Origin: an uncultured Tenacibaculum sp.
GTDB lineage: Bacteria > Bacteroidota > Bacteroidia > Flavobacteriales > Flavobacteriaceae
NCBI RefSeq assembly: GCF_947494125.1
Contig: NZ_CANLTU010000004.1
Span: 62,001 to 126,000, forward strand
DNA: 64,000 bases
Direction of reading: 5' to 3'
Shown here: in pieces, positions 60,875-64,000 of the stretch
Layout: every line of letters starts with the position of its first letter
Position numbering within the stretch: the stretch's first letter is position 1
Notes under the pieces: model-generated
The model's input: the letters and a program-made list of their open reading frames with translations, nothing else
Databases searched by the model: none
Told to the model about the DNA's origin: nothing
Translations under genes and position numbers: made by a program

Positions 60875-60926
60875 TTTTTTATGATTCAATAAAGTTGTTA
60901 TAATTGAGTTTCTAATTATCTACGGA

Positions 60927-61064
60927 TAAAAAATCTCCGTACACCCATTAGTTTTCACTAATTAAGGTATACGGAGATTTTCCGTAAGAGATAAAACTTA
61001 TTTTCCCAATGTTCTTCCTTAAGATAGAAAATAAGCAAGTAACATAATTTGTTACAAATTTCTT
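60927..61064 (-). ncRNA. Leader RNA with terminator, copy 2 (aminotransferase gene)
   Basis: This leader has the same order as copy 1. CTTATTTTC pairs with GAAAATAAG (60997-61035) around the same conserved loop, the switching strand TTACGGA/TCCGTA follows, and a terminator hairpin (60928-60980) with a T-run lies 54 bases before the aminotransferase ATG. G-T to A-T exchange in the first stem, and base exchange in the tip of the last stem, keep the pairs. Confidence 0.72.
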
Positions 61065-61070
61065 TCAATG

Positions 61071-61103
61071 CAAATATACAACATTAGTTGTAACTAGCAA
61101 CTA
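61071..61103 (-). promoter_or_regulatory. Promoter and MarR-type palindrome, site 5 of 5 (aminotransferase)
   Basis: Minus-strand TATATTTG at 61071-61078 is the -7 box and the palindrome TAGTTG-N7-CAACTA at 61085-61103 lies seven bases further upstream. Confidence 0.78.
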
Positions 61104-61154
61104 AAATATTTTTGATATTTGGGATATTAATCAAAACTTATGGTCTATTAAGAA

Positions 61155-61778
61155 TTATCTTATAACAGCTTTTATTTTTTGTACGGCAACTTCGGCGTTA
61201 AAAAAACCGGAGGCAATTAGATCAAATTTAGAATCACTCTGCAAGAAAAGAGACGGGTAGCCTGTCGCTATATTTTTTGCCCTTACAAATTCGCTTTTTG
61301 TATTTGAAATATTGATTTCCGTCATCCAGTATTTTTCAAAATACGTAGTTTCAATATCCATTTGCTTTAATATCTCCAAATAAGCCTCTATTTTGTCTAA
61401 TCGTTTGCCTTCAATAAAAATGGCTTTCTGAACTTCTTTGGCGAAATTCATTACCTTTTCAGAATACATTTTTTTAACTAAAACAATAGCACAACTAGGC
61501 TCTAAACTACTAAAAGTATATGTTTTGTCTTTTGTAAGTTTAAAAAAACTAGTACCCACATCTGCTCCTGTTACTTGTTCCATTCTTGGGGAATGTTCAC
61601 TTATAAATTGGCTTAAATGTATTCCTCCTTTAGGGGCATTGCTACCCAACCACATACCGCCCACTAATATTTCTATTTCAATACTATTTTTAAACTCTTT
61701 TGAAAGTTTATCCATATTATCACTATTACCATAACACCATCCACAATGGGGATCCATTATATAAATTATTTTTTTCAT
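61155..61778 (-). CDS. DsbA-family/FrnE-like cytoplasmic oxidoreductase
   Basis: A 207-residue thioredoxin-fold protein without signal peptide. The active site is DPHCGWCYG at residues 9-17 (CGWC), and GYPSLFLQ near 173 is the cis-Pro region; the helical insertion lies between. It resembles the DsbA/FrnE group, often involved in oxidative or disulfide stress. It lies in the DoxX/HxlR neighbourhood, 73 bases after the doxX stop. Confidence 0.85.
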   Translation of the reverse strand: MKKIIYIMDPHCGWCYGNSDNMDKLSKEFKNSIEIEILVGGMWLGSNAPKGGIHLSQFISEHSPRMEQVTGADVGTSFFKLTKDKTYTFSSLEPSCAIVLVKKMYSEKVMNFAKEVQKAIFIEGKRLDKIEAYLEILKQMDIETTYFEKYWMTEINISNTKSEFVRAKNIATGYPSLFLQSDSKFDLIASGFFNAEVAVQKIKAVIR

Positions 61779-61851
61779 TACATTAATCTAAATAAATAAA
61801 CTTGCAACTAGTAAAGTACAATTGCAAGCTAATTAAATCTTAATAAATTAC

Positions 61852-62235
61852 TTAAAGACTGTCTGTTCTAAATATCTCTTTATAATTTTCTTTATAACCT
61901 ATTAATAAGAAAAGGTTTAATGACAAAGCAATTAAAGCACCTCCAATCCCTGGAATGTCTAAAAACACATGAAATAAAAACGCATTTATTAGTATTGGAA
62001 AGATTACTACTAATGCTAATGCCGTAAATTTGTTTACTATTAATAATAGACCCACAACAACTTCTAATAGCCCTACTATTGGGAATATATATCCCGAACT
62101 GGCTAAGGCTTCTAAAAAAGTTCCTGCCTCTGCAGACATTTCTGGTTGTGGTAAAAAATGGAAAAATCCATTTAATCCAAAAAATAAAAGAAATATTCCG
62201 AGAAATATTCGAGTAATCTTTGTTACGATTTTCAT
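61852..62235 (-). CDS. DoxX family membrane protein
   Basis: A 127-residue protein with four membrane helices. The opening RIFLGIFLLFFGLNGFFHFL and the following GLLEVVVGLLLIVNKF fit the DoxX/SURF4-like family. Such proteins are linked to thiol and redox stress. It is divergent from the hxlR gene. Confidence 0.82.
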   Translation of the reverse strand: MKIVTKITRIFLGIFLLFFGLNGFFHFLPQPEMSAEAGTFLEALASSGYIFPIVGLLEVVVGLLLIVNKFTALALVVIFPILINAFLFHVFLDIPGIGGALIALSLNLFLLIGYKENYKEIFRTDSL

Positions 62236-62250
62236 AATATCTTGTTTTAA

Positions 62251-62281
62251 TAGTTACTTTTAGTTACTTACTTTATATTTG
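62251..62281. promoter_or_regulatory. HxlR-gene promoter with TAGTTACTT direct repeats
   Basis: TAGTTACTT occurs at 62251-62259 and 62261-62269, ten bases apart, directly before a plus-strand -7 box TATATTTG (62274-62281). It lies between hxlR and doxX, so it may be the operator of both. Confidence 0.5.
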
Positions 62282-62376
62282 CAAGCAAAGGTAAAGAGTA
62301 ATCCATTAAAAAACAACAAGTTACCTTTAAGACAGATACTAACCTAGAGGTAATTAAAACTGATTTACAGTTAATT

Positions 62377-62742
62377 ATGAAAAAAAATAATGAAGAAATA
62401 ATTTCAGATGATCAATGTCCTGTCCGCTATGTATTGGATCGATTTGGGGACAAATGGTCGACATTAATTATTTACGAATTAAACAAAGTTGATAAAATGC
62501 GATTTGGCGAATTATCAAAATGTATTGACGGTATATCTTCTAAAATGCTGGCTAAAACGCTTAGAATTCTTGAAGCTGATGGTTTGGTTACTAGAAATAG
62601 TTATCTAGAAATTCCACCAAGAGTGGAGTATAATCTCACAACTATGGGGGAAAGTTTAGTACCTCATGTACTCAATATAGCTGATTGGGCACATTCTAAT
62701 TTTAAAACAATAAAGAAATCTAGAGAGTTATTTAGAAAATAA
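62377..62742 (+). CDS. HxlR family regulator
   Basis: A 121-residue winged-helix protein of the HxlR/YodB type. CPVRYVLDRFGDKWSTLIIY at residues 14-33 carries the conserved Cys of redox-sensing members, and FGELSKCIDGISSKMLAKTL is the recognition region. The typical role is control of adjacent redox or quinone-detoxifying genes, which fits divergent doxX and dsbA. Confidence 0.9.
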   Translation: MKKNNEEIISDDQCPVRYVLDRFGDKWSTLIIYELNKVDKMRFGELSKCIDGISSKMLAKTLRILEADGLVTRNSYLEIPPRVEYNLTTMGESLVPHVLNIADWAHSNFKTIKKSRELFRK

Positions 62743-62963
62743 CTTCAATTATTATTTATTTAATACAAAAATGGCAAAAACAGAAATATCCTAATTTGGT
62801 TTTGTATGAAAAAAGACCCATAAACATAATATGTCTACAGGCCTTTATAACTAACTCAAATCTCAAAATTGTTTGGTATAACATCCTTATTTCTGATATT
62901 TTTAATTAATATTAGGTTTTAAAAATCTAATTCAAAACAGAAATATGGAATATTGAGGCCTTA

Positions 62964-64000
62964 CTACAAATATGGAGGGTTATTTGGTGCCAAATTTGTA
63001 TTCAATTCAATTTCTCTTTCAGGAATTGGAAAAATCACCTTATTTGTTGATGTTGGTTGAGATTCAGTTTCATTAGGCATCCCTGGTCTTCTTAAAGCCA
63101 TATTATTCCTTAATAAATCCATACGCCTGTGACCTTCAAAAGCTAACTCTTTTCTACGTTCATTCAATATTACATCTAACGTGATCACAGGTAAACTTAC
63201 TAGCCCAGCTCGATTTCTCAATGTATTTATATCATCAACAGGATTTGCTCCAATAGAGATTCCCTCCTTAAAATTAGCTTCAGCTCTTGTTAAATACATT
63301 TCAGTAACTCTAAATACCGGTGCATTATCACTTTGTGTTGTTGTTCTTGAAAATTTATTTGTAAATGTTCTAAATATACCGCCAAAAGTAGCTCCTTGTT
63401 GGGTTAAAGAAGAGAACCTTAAATCGTCTGGTTCCTGATTATAAGCGTCAATTAAATTTTGACTAATAGGAGTATCCCCCCTTCCTATACCTCGTATACC
63501 ATTAGGATCTGGGTTTATTGGGGTATTTAAATCTTCATAACTAGCTTGTATATTACTGCCATCAGAAGTTGTATTTACTAATGTAAAAAAATGTTCAGGA
63601 CTAGTCGTGTTATAAAAATCGTAATTTGGAGCCAAAGCAAAATCTATATCATTTATAGCCTGATTGGCAAAATCTGCTGCTTCAGCGTTCCTATCTTGAT
63701 ATAAATATAACCGTGCTAAAAATGCTAAGCAGGCACCTCTTGTAGCTCTAGAGTTGTCAAAATTGTTTAAATCAGGTAAAGCTTCAAGCAAATCTGTTTC
63801 TATTTGTGTGTAAACTTCATTTAAAGTGTTTCTTGATGGAAAATTCACTTCTCCTTCAAACGGTTCCAAAACTAAAGGAACCGCTCCAGTACTTCTACCA
63901 GGCATTTGTAATGGTTGCGAATACCAGTTAGCTAAATTAAAGTACATTAAAGCTCTTAAAAATTTAGCTTGAGCTACAAAATTATCTTTAGCCGTATCAC
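62964..64000 (-). CDS. SusD/RagB family outer-membrane lipoprotein, N-terminus outside window
   Basis: At least 345 residues of a SusD-type nutrient-binding lipoprotein. DNFVAQAKFLRALMYFNLAN is the SusD signature helix. FRVTEMYLTRAEANFKEG, ERRKELAFEGHRRMDLLRNN and FPIPEREIELNTNL are the usual closing motifs. The SusC partner should lie to the right of the window. The ligand is unknown. Bases 62743-62963 hold no gene. Confidence 0.93.
   Translation of the reverse strand, partial: DTAKDNFVAQAKFLRALMYFNLANWYSQPLQMPGRSTGAVPLVLEPFEGEVNFPSRNTLNEVYTQIETDLLEALPDLNNFDNSRATRGACLAFLARLYLYQDRNAEAADFANQAINDIDFALAPNYDFYNTTSPEHFFTLVNTTSDGSNIQASYEDLNTPINPDPNGIRGIGRGDTPISQNLIDAYNQEPDDLRFSSLTQQGATFGGIFRTFTNKFSRTTTQSDNAPVFRVTEMYLTRAEANFKEGISIGANPVDDINTLRNRAGLVSLPVITLDVILNERRKELAFEGHRRMDLLRNNMALRRPGMPNETESQPTSTNKVIFPIPEREIELNTNLAPNNPPYL

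Noticed and set aside
59394..61035. Cobalamin, SAM, TPP or preQ1 riboswitch as identity of the leader RNAs
   Set aside because: The conserved loop lacks the recognisable core elements of these classes as I know them; a cobalamin switch was considered because of the dehalogenase-like gene.
61013..61047. Leader peptide MLLAYFLS in the aminotransferase leader
   Set aside because: The matching place in the other leader has no ATG, and the conserved bases are explained by the stem pairing.
61801..61828. Sixth MarR-type palindrome upstream of the DsbA gene
   Set aside because: CTTGCAA and TTGCAAG are 14 bases apart and do not fit TAGTTG-N7-CAACTA.
1..64000. CRISPR array, rRNA genes or insertion-sequence transposases
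   Set aside because: No regular repeat-spacer series, rRNA-like sequence or transposase motif was noticed.

Overview
The window is AT-rich DNA from a member of the Bacteroidota, most likely a marine Flavobacteriaceae species. The evidence is the recurrent -7 promoter box TAnnTTTG, a SusD-type protein at the right edge, CTnDOT-type tra genes with RteC, LytTR and DUF418 proteins, and many short secreted proteins whose signal peptides end in NAQ or YAQ. Genus cannot be decided from what is seen.

Layout. 1-4614 is chromosomal: a response regulator cut by the window edge, a MscS channel, a NatAB-like ABC exporter and a DUF418 membrane protein. 4686-10637 is a fatty acid beta-oxidation operon, marR-fadN-fadA-fadE, behind two identical palindromes that look like the MarR operator. 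10932-18570 is mixed accessory DNA: a short GH29 fucosidase, two decayed genes (one a TlpA-like thioredoxin), a YkgJ protein, a small formylglycine-generating-enzyme homologue that keeps the catalytic cysteine pair, a cupin, and a LytTR regulator separated by spaced repeats from a DUF2306/beta-lactamase-like/TPR fusion. trxB and tRNA-Pro(TGG) follow.

19839 to about 36400 is an integrative element of the CTnDOT/ICE kind next to tRNA-Pro: tyrosine recombinase, traN-M-K-J-I-G-F-E, a peptidoglycan amidase, cargo, a DnaC-like ATPase, a replication-type HTH protein, an excisionase-like HTH protein and RteC. No relaxase or coupling protein is seen, so the element looks incomplete or dependent on a helper. 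The cargo holds an XRE-ImmA/PIN-like pair (probable toxin-antitoxin) and a tightly packed anti-phage-like operon: a 58-residue protein, an LRAT-fold protein, a Pycsar transmembrane effector, a Pycsar-type nucleotide cyclase, and a ubiquitin-E2-like protein with a SEC-C zinc motif. The last arrangement is the strongest candidate for an undescribed variant system.

36464-61103 is a long minus-strand block of secreted and cytoplasmic enzymes for peptide and amino-acid breakdown: M28, M19 and HELGH peptidases, two amidohydrolases, two ornithine-cyclodeaminase-family proteins, a threonine-dehydratase-like enzyme, threonine synthase with a homoserine-kinase-like partner, an aminotransferase, a YfcC-type transporter and a reductive-dehalogenase-like Fe-S protein. 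Five copies of one palindrome, TAGTTG-N7-CAACTA, lie upstream of its transcription units, including the local marR gene, and define a regulon within the window. Two of these units also carry near-identical leader RNAs that end in a terminator hairpin and can form an alternative hairpin. Both the operator family and the leader RNA were found by comparing copies inside the window. 61155-62742 is a DsbA/DoxX/HxlR redox-stress group, and the window ends inside a susD gene.
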